Source: Psychrobacter cibarius
GTDB lineage: Bacteria; Pseudomonadota; Gammaproteobacteria; Pseudomonadales; Moraxellaceae
Reading direction: 5' to 3'
DNA length: 64,000 nucleotides
NCBI GenBank assembly: GCA_030686115.1
Contig: CP131612.1
Span: forward strand, 1,116,001-1,180,000
Position numbers and translations under genes: made by a program. This document shows positions 48,396 through 57,458 of this stretch, in pieces. Every line of letters begins with the position of its first letter. Within the stretch, counting starts at the first letter, position 1. The notes beneath the pieces were generated by a model. It was not told the origin of the DNA, did no database searches, and saw only the letters and a program-made list of their open reading frames with translations.

Positions 48396-48980
48396 TTAAG
48401 CCTCCCCAATCGTCAAGATGGTACCATCCATGTTGTAATCTGGGACAGGTAAGTTAAGCGGTGCAGGAACGCCACTATAAACGCGACCCGCCAAGTCATA
48501 TTTAGACCCGTGGCATGGGCAGAAAAATCCGCCATACCAATCATTACCACCCAAGTCAGCCGCGCCAACATCAGGACGGTAGTTTGGTGCACAACCTAAA
48601 TGTGTACAGACGCCTTCTACTACCAAGACTTCTGGTGAGATAGAGCGTTCTGGATTTTTACAGTATTCAGGTTGTAATGATGCATCAGATTCAGGGTCAG
48701 ACAGTAAAGGTTTTACTGACGCTAAAGTCGCTAGCATGTCTTCTGTGCGTTTGACCACAAAAATGGGTTTACCGCGATATTTGACAACGATCATCTGTCC
48801 TGCTTCGATAGAACCAATATCTTGGGTCACTGCAGCCCCTGCAGCCTCAGCTTTAGCGCTTGGGTACCAAGAACGGACAAAAGGTGTTGCCACAGCAGCT
48901 ACCCCAGCTGCACCAATCGCGGCAGTCGAGGCAATAAGAACTCTACGGCGTTGTACGTTAACGCCTTCGGCTTGGCTCAT
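48396..48980 (-). CDS. petA: Rieske iron-sulfur subunit of the bc1 complex
   Basis: 194 residues. A twin-arginine leader (RRRVLIASTAAIGAAG) and two cluster-binding motifs (CTHLGCAP and CPCHGSKYD) identify the Rieske protein. It is first in the petABC operon and its stop lies one base before the petB start. The operon feeds ubiquinol electrons to cytochrome c. Confidence 0.96.
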   Translation of the reverse strand: MSQAEGVNVQRRRVLIASTAAIGAAGVAAVATPFVRSWYPSAKAEAAGAAVTQDIGSIEAGQMIVVKYRGKPIFVVKRTEDMLATLASVKPLLSDPESDASLQPEYCKNPERSISPEVLVVEGVCTHLGCAPNYRPDVGAADLGGNDWYGGFFCPCHGSKYDLAGRVYSGVPAPLNLPVPDYNMDGTILTIGEA

Positions 48981-49351
48981 TAATACTTCCTCCAGGTGAA
49001 TGAAATGGGATTATCCCACACTGGGTTTGTGGCTTAGAAAATGTACAATATCAAGCCACTTTGGCTGTGCCTAATTTTGCTAATTGTTGCTATTCTAAGC
49101 TATTTCGGTGATAAAATAAATTATTGCGTTAAAAATAAAGCAACCTTGATAGAACATACTCTAAGGTTGAATAGGAGAATTGATGCAAAATAGCTGCATT
49201 ATCAATGTCTCACATAGATTTTTTGGCAAGGGTTATAAGCGTGATGACCTTATAATTAATAAGGATATTTTGCAATAGCGAATGATACTCGAAATTAAGG
49301 TAATGTTCACTAACTTTCACTATCTAACTACTATGTAAGTAGTCGTAAACC
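48981..49351. other. Spacer upstream of petABC
   Basis: About 370 bases with no reading frame I support; it must hold the petABC promoter. I see no known element beyond AT-rich stretches. Confidence 0.4.
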
Positions 49352-49389
49352 AATAATCACCGCTTTATAAGAACAAAACGGTGATTATT
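49352..49389 (-). terminator. Hairpin downstream of uup
   Basis: The stem AATAATCACCG / CGGTGATTATT (11 bases) with a 16-base loop lies about 60 bases beyond the uup stop. It has no clear T-run, so it may be a terminator or an mRNA 3' stabiliser. Confidence 0.5.
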
Positions 49390-49451
49390 TCATTACTTTT
49401 TATGTCTTATCAAACTCCAAGTTTTATAAAACATCGCTTCAGTCGCTAACG

Positions 49452-51395
49452 TTAGCTCTCAAGCTCACTCCAACGCTCAAGCTTGCTCATCATCTCATCT
49501 TCAATCGTCAATAGGCGCTCACTGGCAGCAGTCGCTGCATTAACGTCAGTGGTGAACCAGGAGCCATCTGCTAATTTCTCTTGCAATTGGGCTTGTTCAG
49601 CTTCTAATGCAGCGATTTCTTTTGGCAAATTGTCCAGTTCACGCTGTTCATTGAAATTGAGCTTTTTGGCAGATTTGTTAGGTTTTGCTGCGGTTGTCTT
49701 ATTGGTAACTTTACTGGCAGTATTTGCATTATTAGCTGGTGCTCTAGCAGCTTGTGCGGCTTGCTCACGGTTTTTTTGTACCAAGTATTCTTGATAACCA
49801 CCGACATACTCTTTGACGATACCTTTGCCGTCTTCATCTTGGTCAAATACCCAAGTAGAGGTAACGACATTGTCCATAAATGAGCGGTCATGGCTGATGA
49901 GCAAAATCGTACCGCCAAAGCTGGCGACTGACTCTTCTAGTAGCTCAAGTGTCGCCATATCCAAGTCGTTGGTTGGCTCATCGAGTACCAGAATGTTGGC
50001 AGGCTTTAATAGCTGCTTGGCAAGTAATACGCGGTTACGCTCACCACCTGATAGTGCTTTGACAGGGGTACGCGCACGTTCTGGGGCAAATAAGAAATCT
50101 TGTAGATAGCTCATGATGTGTGTCTTGCGACCACCCACTTCGACGAAGTCTGAGCCTTCAGAGACGTTTTGCGCCACACTGGCTTCAAGGTCTAACTGAT
50201 CGCGTAACTGGTCGAAGAAAGCGATTTTTAAGTTAGTGCCTAATTCAACACTACCAGTTTTGGTGACTTCATCATCAGACATATCGAGTAGGGCTTTAAT
50301 CAGTGTGGTTTTACCCGCACCGTTGGGTCCGACAATACCGATTTTATCGCCGCGCATGATAGTGGTGGTAAAGTCATCAACCAATACGTTGCCATCATAC
50401 TCAAGATGTAAGTTTTTGACTTTACAGACCAGCTTACCGCTTTTCTCGCCTTGACCCATCGTAATGTTCACATTACCCACTTGCTCACGGCGATCGCTAC
50501 GCTCTTCACGTAAAGCTTTTAGCTCACGGACGCGGCCTTCGTTACGGGTACGACGGGCTTTGATACCTTGGCGAATCCATACTTCTTCTTGCGCCAGTTT
50601 TTTATCAAAGTTGGCATTATTTTTTTCCTCAGCCAATAACTGTAGCTCTTTGAGCTCTTGATAGCGGGCATAGCCACCTTCGCCTTGAGTGACGTCATAG
50701 CTGGTCAATTGACCACGATCTAGCTCAATGATGCGCGTCGATAGTTTATTAACGAATGCTCTATCGTGGGTGACAAACAATAATGTCAGGCCTTGCCAAT
50801 CTAATAAAAAGCGCTCTAGCCATTCAATACTATCAACGTCTAAATGGTTGGTTGGTTCATCGAGCAGCAAGACATCAGGTTTGGTGACCAATGAGCGTGC
50901 TAGTAGTACACGGCGCTTACGCCCACCTGATAATGAAGACAAATCATCATCTGGATCCAGCCCCATGGTTTTGATCAGGCGGGTGGCTTCGCGCTCTAAA
51001 TCCCAACCGTGTACCGCATCGATATCATGCTGCAAATCGGCCATACGCTCACAAGCATCCATGTCGCCATTAGCACATAAATCTGTTTGGGCATTGTAGT
51101 TGATAAGCAGCTCAGCCGTGCGGCTGCTACCACCCATAACGATGTCTAGGATACGTCCGCTTGTCTCGGGAACGTCTTGTTCTAGCATCGCAACGCGCAC
51201 GCTGCTATTGATAATGACTTCGCCGCTATCAGGTTGTAAGGTGCCGTTAATTAGCTTAAATAAGGTGGATTTGCCTTCGCCATTACGGCCAATTAAACAG
51301 ACACGTTCACCTGCTTCAATAGCAAAATCAATGCCATCAAGAACAGGAGCGACGCCAAAAGCGAGGTGGATATCTTTTAAATGTATCAGAGCCAT
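49452..51395 (-). CDS. uup: ABC-F family ATPase (Uup-like)
   Basis: About 647 residues with two ABC cassettes. The first has GRNGEGKST, LSSLSGGRKRRV, VLLLDEPTNHLD, the second GPNGAGKTT, LSGGERNRV, ILVLDEPTNDLD. The C-terminal coiled coil (~565-647; NEQRELDNLPKEIAALEAEQ) is the Uup feature. ABC-F proteins act on ribosomes or stalled translation and have no membrane domain. ATG 51395 (MALIHLKDIHLAFG) is the family's usual start; the upstream ATG at 51440 adds 15 atypical residues. Confidence 0.93.
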   Translation of the reverse strand: MALIHLKDIHLAFGVAPVLDGIDFAIEAGERVCLIGRNGEGKSTLFKLINGTLQPDSGEVIINSSVRVAMLEQDVPETSGRILDIVMGGSSRTAELLINYNAQTDLCANGDMDACERMADLQHDIDAVHGWDLEREATRLIKTMGLDPDDDLSSLSGGRKRRVLLARSLVTKPDVLLLDEPTNHLDVDSIEWLERFLLDWQGLTLLFVTHDRAFVNKLSTRIIELDRGQLTSYDVTQGEGGYARYQELKELQLLAEEKNNANFDKKLAQEEVWIRQGIKARRTRNEGRVRELKALREERSDRREQVGNVNITMGQGEKSGKLVCKVKNLHLEYDGNVLVDDFTTTIMRGDKIGIVGPNGAGKTTLIKALLDMSDDEVTKTGSVELGTNLKIAFFDQLRDQLDLEASVAQNVSEGSDFVEVGGRKTHIMSYLQDFLFAPERARTPVKALSGGERNRVLLAKQLLKPANILVLDEPTNDLDMATLELLEESVASFGGTILLISHDRSFMDNVVTSTWVFDQDEDGKGIVKEYVGGYQEYLVQKNREQAAQAARAPANNANTASKVTNKTTAAKPNKSAKKLNFNEQRELDNLPKEIAALEAEQAQLQEKLADGSWFTTDVNAATAASERLLTIEDEMMSKLERWSELES

Positions 51396-51636
51396 AGAAT
51401 ATCTTAAGCTTATATAATAGTGAGGTAGGGGTTGCTGCAAAATTGCGAGCAGTATAACATGCCATCACGTGACTGTAGTGAGCGTAAATGATTTTATCCG
51501 CACTATTTATGACTTTTGTTCAAGGCTGCTATTTTATAAAGAGCATCGTCGTCTAATTGCTACTTTTTATCGGTCATCGAGCCATTTTATTAATGAATCC
51601 TACCAGTCTTATGTTTATGATAATTCAGAGAAAAAT

Positions 51637-51909
51637 ATGAATCAATTTAATCCTCAAGATAAGGCTCAGAACGAGGCTTTAGCTGTGCATGCTGACTTAC
51701 AAACGCAACAAGTCATTGATTTACAGATGAGTATGGCGCATCTAGAGATGACAGTAGAGCGACTCGATGAGGTGATTGCGCGGCAAGATAAAGATATTCA
51801 GACATTACAACGACAGTTGCAGCTGATTTATAAACAAGTGGAAAGTCAGGATCCTGAAGGCGGCATTGCACCTTTTGATGTAATGGCAGAAAGACCCCCT
51901 CATTATTAA
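51637..51909 (+). CDS. slyX: SlyX family protein
   Basis: 90 residues from ATG 51637. It is mainly a coiled coil (IDLQMSMAHLEMTVERLDEV then IARQDKDIQTLQRQLQLIY) with a C-terminal motif PPHY, as in SlyX. The longer frame from 51469 includes ~56 upstream codons that are not part of the family. It is divergent from uup. Function unknown. Confidence 0.82.
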   Translation: MNQFNPQDKAQNEALAVHADLQTQQVIDLQMSMAHLEMTVERLDEVIARQDKDIQTLQRQLQLIYKQVESQDPEGGIAPFDVMAERPPHY

Positions 51910-52011
51910 TATCTGCAAAAACTAAATGGTTGAAAATTTATAACTATTATATCCGCATTGTGAGATACAGATACTGTTCAGTCATAATCAGGAAATAATG
52001 TGTTTTTGCAG

Positions 52012-52040
52012 TTGTTTTAATGTTCGAAAATCATTACTAT
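52012..52040 (+). promoter_or_regulatory. Candidate sigma-70 promoter of fadL paralogue 1
   Basis: TTGTTT, 17-base spacer, TACTAT, ending 75 bases before the start codon. The same element with a 17-base spacer and TCATTACTAT lies before paralogue 2, and a variant lies before paralogue 3. Conservation in otherwise diverged spacers supports function. Confidence 0.55.
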
Positions 52041-52115
52041 CCTCCACCTCGGATGCTGCTTGCTTATTAAAATTAAGTAAAGTAGTAAAACAATGCGGAC
52101 GTTTGGAGATACATA

Positions 52116-53510
52116 ATGCGCGCAAATTTTCATTTGAAAACTCTCACAGTAGCTGTTGCTGCTCTTTCTATTGCTAGCGTTGCTAGTGCTGCTGGTCTTG
52201 ATCGTTCAGGTCAAGATATCACTGCATTCTTACAAGATGGCACCTATGCCGAATCTGTTTATACTTATATCGATGCCGATGTGAGTGGTAAAGACTTGTC
52301 AGGCAATAAGCTCAATGATATCGCAGAGTCTTATGATTTTTTCCGTTATGGTGTAAAAGCAGATATTAACGACACGTTTAGCATCGGTATTTTATATGAT
52401 GAGCCTTTTGGTGCCGCCGCTGATTATAACGGTCAAAACGATTTCGTTACCGACAGTGATCGTGACGCTATCATTCAAGACTTTACAAAAAACCCTAATA
52501 TTACCGAAGCTTATGTCGATAACGTATTAATACCACAATTGCAAGGGGCGCTTGCTCCAGGTAATCCAGGTGGTTTAACTGCTGAGCAGTTACAAGCCGC
52601 TCAAGGTCAGCTTATTGGTCTTGAAGCCGCTAAAGGTCTAGCAGCAGTAGCCGGCGAAGCGACGCAAGTAGAAGTACGTACTGAGAGCATTACTGGTATT
52701 CTTGGTGCTAAATTTGGCGCTAACAAAGAGTTTCAAGCTTATGGTGGTCCAGTTGCTCAGCGCGTAAAGGCAGATGTAAAATTGCGCGGTGATGCATACA
52801 GTTCAGCCAAGGGTTATACCACTCACATCAGTAATGACCAAGACTATGGCTGGATCGCTGGTATGGCTTATAGCAAGCCTGAAATTGCACTTAAAGCTGC
52901 TTTGACGTATCGCTCTGAAATCAAGCACAATGCAAAAGCTTTTGAGACTTTTCCAATTGCTACGGCTGCAGGTGCTACCGCTGGCCTAGCGTTGCCGACT
53001 ACCAGACATTCTGATATTGAAATCAACACACCAGAATCAGTCAACTTTGATTTCCAGACGGGTATCAATCCTACCATGCTAGCTACTGCGAAAGTCCGTT
53101 GGGTGCCTTGGAGTGATTTTGCTATCGTACCGTCACTATACAATGATGTCAGTAAAGTATCGACAAAAGATGATGAAGGCTTGGCATTAGTTAGTTACGA
53201 TGAAGATCAATGGCAAGTTGAGCTAGGTCTCGCCAAGCGCATGACGCCAGCATTAGCAGTGACAGGTACTGTCGGTTGGGATAGTGGTGCTGGTAACCCT
53301 GTAACCTCGCTAGGCCCTATCGAAGGCTACTACAGTGCTGGTTTGGGTGCCAAGTACAATGTGACTGAAAACTGGGCAGTATCAGCTGGTGGTAAATACC
53401 TATGGTTCGGTGATGCTAAAGGCCAAATTCCGACTAAAGCCGTGGTTAGTAACTTTGAAGACAACGATGGTTTTGCACTTGGCGTGAAGCTTTCTTACCA
53501 AGCAAACTAA
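52116..53510 (+). CDS. FadL/OmpP1-family outer membrane protein, paralogue 1
   Basis: 464 residues with signal peptide (cleaved near ASAAG). The N-terminal GLDRSGQDITAFLQDGTYAE, a conserved FGAA (YDEPFGAA), and the ending GVKLSYQAN are the FadL-type pattern: a long beta-barrel whose N-terminal hatch (S-G-Q) plugs the pore. Substrates are hydrophobic molecules such as fatty acids or aromatics. An Ala/Gln-rich variable insert (~130-190) lies between conserved blocks. It is the first of three tandem paralogues; a GGAG-type site precedes ATG 52116. Confidence 0.88.
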   Translation: MRANFHLKTLTVAVAALSIASVASAAGLDRSGQDITAFLQDGTYAESVYTYIDADVSGKDLSGNKLNDIAESYDFFRYGVKADINDTFSIGILYDEPFGAAADYNGQNDFVTDSDRDAIIQDFTKNPNITEAYVDNVLIPQLQGALAPGNPGGLTAEQLQAAQGQLIGLEAAKGLAAVAGEATQVEVRTESITGILGAKFGANKEFQAYGGPVAQRVKADVKLRGDAYSSAKGYTTHISNDQDYGWIAGMAYSKPEIALKAALTYRSEIKHNAKAFETFPIATAAGATAGLALPTTRHSDIEINTPESVNFDFQTGINPTMLATAKVRWVPWSDFAIVPSLYNDVSKVSTKDDEGLALVSYDEDQWQVELGLAKRMTPALAVTGTVGWDSGAGNPVTSLGPIEGYYSAGLGAKYNVTENWAVSAGGKYLWFGDAKGQIPTKAVVSNFEDNDGFALGVKLSYQAN

Positions 53511-53555
53511 TTTGATGTGTAATTTGCTAAATTATAAATCCATAGTCTAAATAAT

Positions 53556-53586
53556 AAAAAGCGATCCTGATTGGGTCGCTTTTTTA
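53556..53586 (+). terminator. Intrinsic terminator after fadL paralogue 1
   Basis: The stem AAAAAGCGATC / GGTCGCTTTTTT (one wobble) followed by T's; the following gene therefore has its own promoter. Confidence 0.85.
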
Positions 53587-53787
53587 TGCCTAAAGTAAAG
53601 CAATTTCGACTTAGAGAGTTTTTTATTGAATATATTGGGCATTCTCAGAGGCTAAAATTAATGAACTATAGTTTAATTGTTGTATATAAGTGTTTATGCC
53701 TCGGCTCATAGTAAAACAATTGTTTAGATAATTGCTAACAAGATAAAACGATAACATTATAAAAGATAAAATAATTTCTTTTAAATA
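53587..53787. other. AT-rich spacer between fadL paralogues 1 and 2
   Basis: No gene or repeat seen between the terminator and the promoter at 53788. Confidence 0.4.
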
Positions 53788-53816
53788 TTGTTTTACGATT
53801 GAAAAGTCATTACTAT
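53788..53816 (+). promoter_or_regulatory. Candidate sigma-70 promoter of fadL paralogue 2
   Basis: TTGTTT, 17-base spacer, TACTAT, ending 100 bases before the start codon. The spacer ends GTCATTACTAT, nearly identical to the element before paralogue 1 (ATCATTACTAT). Confidence 0.55.
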
Positions 53817-53916
53817 CGAAAGCAGGACACCTTTTATGTAAAGCAATCTTGCGATTATTAATGTCGCTTATAGTTTATGTAAATGGTTAAACAACTGGGA
53901 TGTTTGGAGATAAACA

Positions 53917-55323
53917 ATGCGCGCTACTTTTCACTTAAAAACTCTTGCCGTAGCTATTGCTACTATTTCTGTAGCTACTATGACCAATGCTGCAGGTCTT
54001 GATCGTTCGGGTCAAGATGTCACAGCCTTCCTCCAAGATGGCACCTATGCTGAAGCTGTTTACACCTATATCGATGCTGACGTTAGTGGTTATGATAGTG
54101 CCAATAACGTTCCTAGCAACAATACCTATGTTAGAGGTGATAAGACTGGCGATATCGCTGAGTATTATGATTTTTTTCGTTATGGTGTAAAAACAGATAT
54201 CAATGAAACCTTTAGTGTTGGTATCTTATATGATGAGCCCTTTGGCGCAGCAGCGCAATATACTGGCGACAACAATTTTGTGTCGAAAGGCGACCTTGAT
54301 GCTTCTGTCGCTGCCATTACTAACAATCAAGCTCCCACTTATGCCGCAGCTTTGGCTGGAATAGGTGCGCTCACGCCAGGAGAAACGGCTGGAGTCTTGA
54401 CAGATGAACAGCAAGCGCAGTTAGATGGTTTGCGTGGAGCAGTAGGTATCGCAAATGCTGAAGCAGCTAATGCAGGGGAAGGTACTAATGTTGAAGTACG
54501 TAGTAACAGCCTGACAGCTATTCTTGGGGCAAAATTTGGTGCCAATAAAGAGTTTCAAGTATACGGTGGTCCAGTTGCTCAGCGTATTGAGTCTGAAGTA
54601 AAATTACGAGGTTTGGCTTATGGTCCTGCTACTGGCTATACCTCACGTAACAGCCCTGATATGGACTATGGTTATATAGCTGGTATTGCCTATAGCAAAC
54701 CTGAAATTGCCTTAAAAGCAGCGCTGACCTATCGCTCTGAAATCGACCACAACATGAAGATTGCTGAAAACTACCCGATTGCAGGTGCTTTAGCTGGTGA
54801 TCCAGCTGCAGCCAATCGTACCAGTAATATGGAAATTACTACTCCTAAATCCGTAAACTTTGATTTTCAAACGGGTATTAACCCTACAACTTTAGCAACT
54901 GCAAAAGTGCGCTGGGTACCTTGGGGTGACTTTAAGATTACGCCACCATTATATAATGAAGTTAGTAAAAGATCTTATGGACCTGATGGTTTGAACTTGG
55001 TTGAGTACGAAGAGGATCAATGGCAAGTTGAGCTTGGTCTTGCCAAACGTGTTGCACCAGCACTTGCAATTAGTGGTACCGTTGGTTGGGATAGTGGTGC
55101 TGGCAACCCTGTCACTTCGTTAGGTCCTATCGAAGGTTATTACAGCGCTGGTTTGGGTGCAAAGTATAACGTGACAGAAAACTGGGCAGTATCAGCGGGT
55201 GGCAAATACTTATGGTTCGGTGATGCCCAAGGTGTGTTGCCAAGTGGTAAAATTGTTGGTGATTTTCAGGATAATGATGGATACATATTTGGTGTGAAAT
55301 TGTCCTATCAAGATGTTAAATAG
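53917..55323 (+). CDS. FadL/OmpP1-family outer membrane protein, paralogue 2
   Basis: 468 residues with a signal peptide ending near TNAAG. It is highly similar to paralogue 1: SGQDVTAFLQDGTYAE, YDEPFGAAAQY, and an identical C-terminal stretch from VGWDSGAGNPVTSLGP to KYLWFGDA. The coding DNA in that stretch differs at many synonymous sites, so the identity reflects selection rather than recent copying. The variable insert is longer and different in sequence. It has its own promoter and terminator. Confidence 0.88.
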   Translation: MRATFHLKTLAVAIATISVATMTNAAGLDRSGQDVTAFLQDGTYAEAVYTYIDADVSGYDSANNVPSNNTYVRGDKTGDIAEYYDFFRYGVKTDINETFSVGILYDEPFGAAAQYTGDNNFVSKGDLDASVAAITNNQAPTYAAALAGIGALTPGETAGVLTDEQQAQLDGLRGAVGIANAEAANAGEGTNVEVRSNSLTAILGAKFGANKEFQVYGGPVAQRIESEVKLRGLAYGPATGYTSRNSPDMDYGYIAGIAYSKPEIALKAALTYRSEIDHNMKIAENYPIAGALAGDPAAANRTSNMEITTPKSVNFDFQTGINPTTLATAKVRWVPWGDFKITPPLYNEVSKRSYGPDGLNLVEYEEDQWQVELGLAKRVAPALAISGTVGWDSGAGNPVTSLGPIEGYYSAGLGAKYNVTENWAVSAGGKYLWFGDAQGVLPSGKIVGDFQDNDGYIFGVKLSYQDVK

Positions 55324-55387
55324 TGAGAAAATATCGAATATTAAGTGAACACTTGTTTTAATAAAATTGTATTCAGCACGATTGAAA

Positions 55388-55418
55388 AAGAGCAGCCCTT
55401 TGAGGCTGCTTTTTTTTA
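55388..55418 (+). terminator. Intrinsic terminator after fadL paralogue 2
   Basis: The stem AGCAGCC / GGCTGCT followed by T8. Confidence 0.9.
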
Positions 55419-55827
55419 ATTTTGTTTTTTATCAAAAAATACTACTGTTAATCAATGCTTTATATAGATTTCGAGAACTAAATGCAAGTTTTTTTAATGA
55501 CTGCTCATAGAAAATAATGGTTTACATAGTCCAAATCATTATGATTTTAATACTAAATTAGTTAACATAAATCTATCTTCACAAAAAATTAAAAAGGGTG
55601 TTGCTATAGTGTTGAACTTTAATTATGATACTGAAATCAGTTACGTTATCTTACATAGTAGAAATGTCTGATAACAACGAAAGTGTGATCGTGTAAGCGA
55701 TAGTTACATTCAATCGTTAAGTATAAAAGTCGTTTGGCAAAGGATTGCTCAGCATAAGCTTTAGTGACTAGTCGTTATATAGCAACTAAGCTACTTGCCA
55801 GTTATTTTATTCATGGAGGATATCTAA
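55419..55827. other. Spacer upstream of fadL paralogue 3 with candidate promoters
   Basis: About 410 AT-rich bases. One candidate promoter is TGGTTT-N16-TATGAT (55518-55545), with the AATCATTA context of the other two copies. A second is TTGCTA-N17-TATGAT (55601-55629). Either gives a leader of 200-280 bases, longer than for paralogues 1 and 2. No gene seen. Confidence 0.4.
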
Positions 55828-57216
55828 GTGTCTCATCAGCTCCCTATCTCTAAACTCACTCTCGCTCTTATTACCTTATCGGCTGCATCGTTGACGCAGG
55901 CGGCTGGTCTTGATCGTTCAGGTCAAGATATTAAGGGCTTTTTTAACTCTGGCACTTATGCCGAAATTGATTACGCTTATATTGATAGTGATGTTTCTGG
56001 TAACGATAATGCAGGTGCTATTCGTACCTCTCCCACTACAGAAATACGAAATGGCATAACGTCGGATGAAGCTTCATATGAGAAAGGTGCGCCTACTGGT
56101 AATATTACTGGTGATACCTATTCTTTTATGCGCTACGGTGTAAAAACGGATATCAATGACAACGTTAGTATCGGTGTATTTTATGATGAACCTTGGGGTG
56201 CAGAAGTAGAATATACTGGAAACAGCACTTTTGTATCTCAAGCAGGAAAAGATACCATAGCGGACTCATCTTCAGGTATTTCAGTGCCAAATGAAGTTAT
56301 CAATCCTTCAGTACTAGATCCTGACTACGATAAAAATACTAATGTTCGCGTCCATACCGAGACATGGACAGGCTTGGTTGGTTTTAAATCTAATGGCTTC
56401 CAAGTATATGGTGGTCCAGTATTGCAAAAAGCGGAAGCGGAAGTACACTTGCGTGGTCAGGCGTATGGACCATTGACTGGCTATGATGCAAATGTAAATA
56501 ACGATACTGCTTATGGTTGGGCAGCTGGTCTTGCTTATAGTAAACCTGAGATTGCATTAAAGGCCGCACTAACGTATCGCTCTGAAATCGAGCATGAGAC
56601 ACCAATAGGTGAAAGAGTGCCACTATTAGGGTCACCTCTAAAAGGCGTAGTACTAGATAAGCTTGGAATTGATCCAAATTCTGATCTTGGAAAATCGATT
56701 GGTGAGTATGCTACGACTGATGCTACTGTCACTACGCCAGAATCTGTTAATTTAAATATTGAAACTGGATTAAGTCAAAAGTATCAGTTATTAGGTACGT
56801 TGGATGTACGTTGGGTGCCGTGGAGTGATTTTTCTATTGTGCCGCCACTTTACAATGCCTACTCAAAAGCAGCTGTTCCAGAGGGATTACCTCTACTATC
56901 TTATGATAAAGACCAATGGAAAGTGGATGTTGGCTTAGCTAAACGTTTTAATGAGAAGCTAGCTGGCTCAGTGGTCGTTGGTTATGACTCTGGTGCAGGT
57001 GACCCTATAAGCTCACTTGGTACTATTGATGGATATTACAGTCTTGGTGGTGGTGTTAAGTACAATGTGACACCTGAATGGGCAGTTTCAGTGGGCGGAA
57101 AATATTTAAAATTTGGCGATGCTACAGGACAGCTACCTAACGGTAGTATCGTTAGCAAGTTTCAAGATAACGATGGCTACATCGCTGGTGTAAAACTCTC
57201 TTATCAGAGCCAGTAA
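55828..57216 (+). CDS. FadL/OmpP1-family outer membrane protein, paralogue 3
   Basis: 462 residues starting at a GTG (55828) with a strong ATGGAGGAT site six bases upstream. It has a signal peptide ending near TQAAG, the SGQDIKGFFNSGTYAE N-terminal pattern, and a conserved C-terminus. It is more diverged than paralogues 1 and 2 and lacks their Ala/Gln-rich insert. It shares the YDEPWGA site. The three genes may cover different hydrophobic substrates. Confidence 0.87.
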   Translation: MSHQLPISKLTLALITLSAASLTQAAGLDRSGQDIKGFFNSGTYAEIDYAYIDSDVSGNDNAGAIRTSPTTEIRNGITSDEASYEKGAPTGNITGDTYSFMRYGVKTDINDNVSIGVFYDEPWGAEVEYTGNSTFVSQAGKDTIADSSSGISVPNEVINPSVLDPDYDKNTNVRVHTETWTGLVGFKSNGFQVYGGPVLQKAEAEVHLRGQAYGPLTGYDANVNNDTAYGWAAGLAYSKPEIALKAALTYRSEIEHETPIGERVPLLGSPLKGVVLDKLGIDPNSDLGKSIGEYATTDATVTTPESVNLNIETGLSQKYQLLGTLDVRWVPWSDFSIVPPLYNAYSKAAVPEGLPLLSYDKDQWKVDVGLAKRFNEKLAGSVVVGYDSGAGDPISSLGTIDGYYSLGGGVKYNVTPEWAVSVGGKYLKFGDATGQLPNGSIVSKFQDNDGYIAGVKLSYQSQ

Positions 57217-57458
57217 TTTATCATCTGACTATAGCCTCTCAAAATAAATGTTAGAAAACAGCTTGTTTAACCATTGAGTTAGGTAAGCTTTATTTAGGGT
57301 ATGTCATCATTTAAACATTCATCGTTTGAATCGAGGACATGTTCGAATATGAATAATTTGTATGAATCAAATTTGGTCATCTACAAATATTGCCCAAATA
57401 CTAATTCTATAATTAGTAGATAAAGGAATATCTATCAATCATCCATGGAGGAAGACGA

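Noticed and set aside
51469-51636. Upstream extension of slyX
   Set aside because: Residues before Met at 51637 do not fit SlyX and have no ribosome-binding site.
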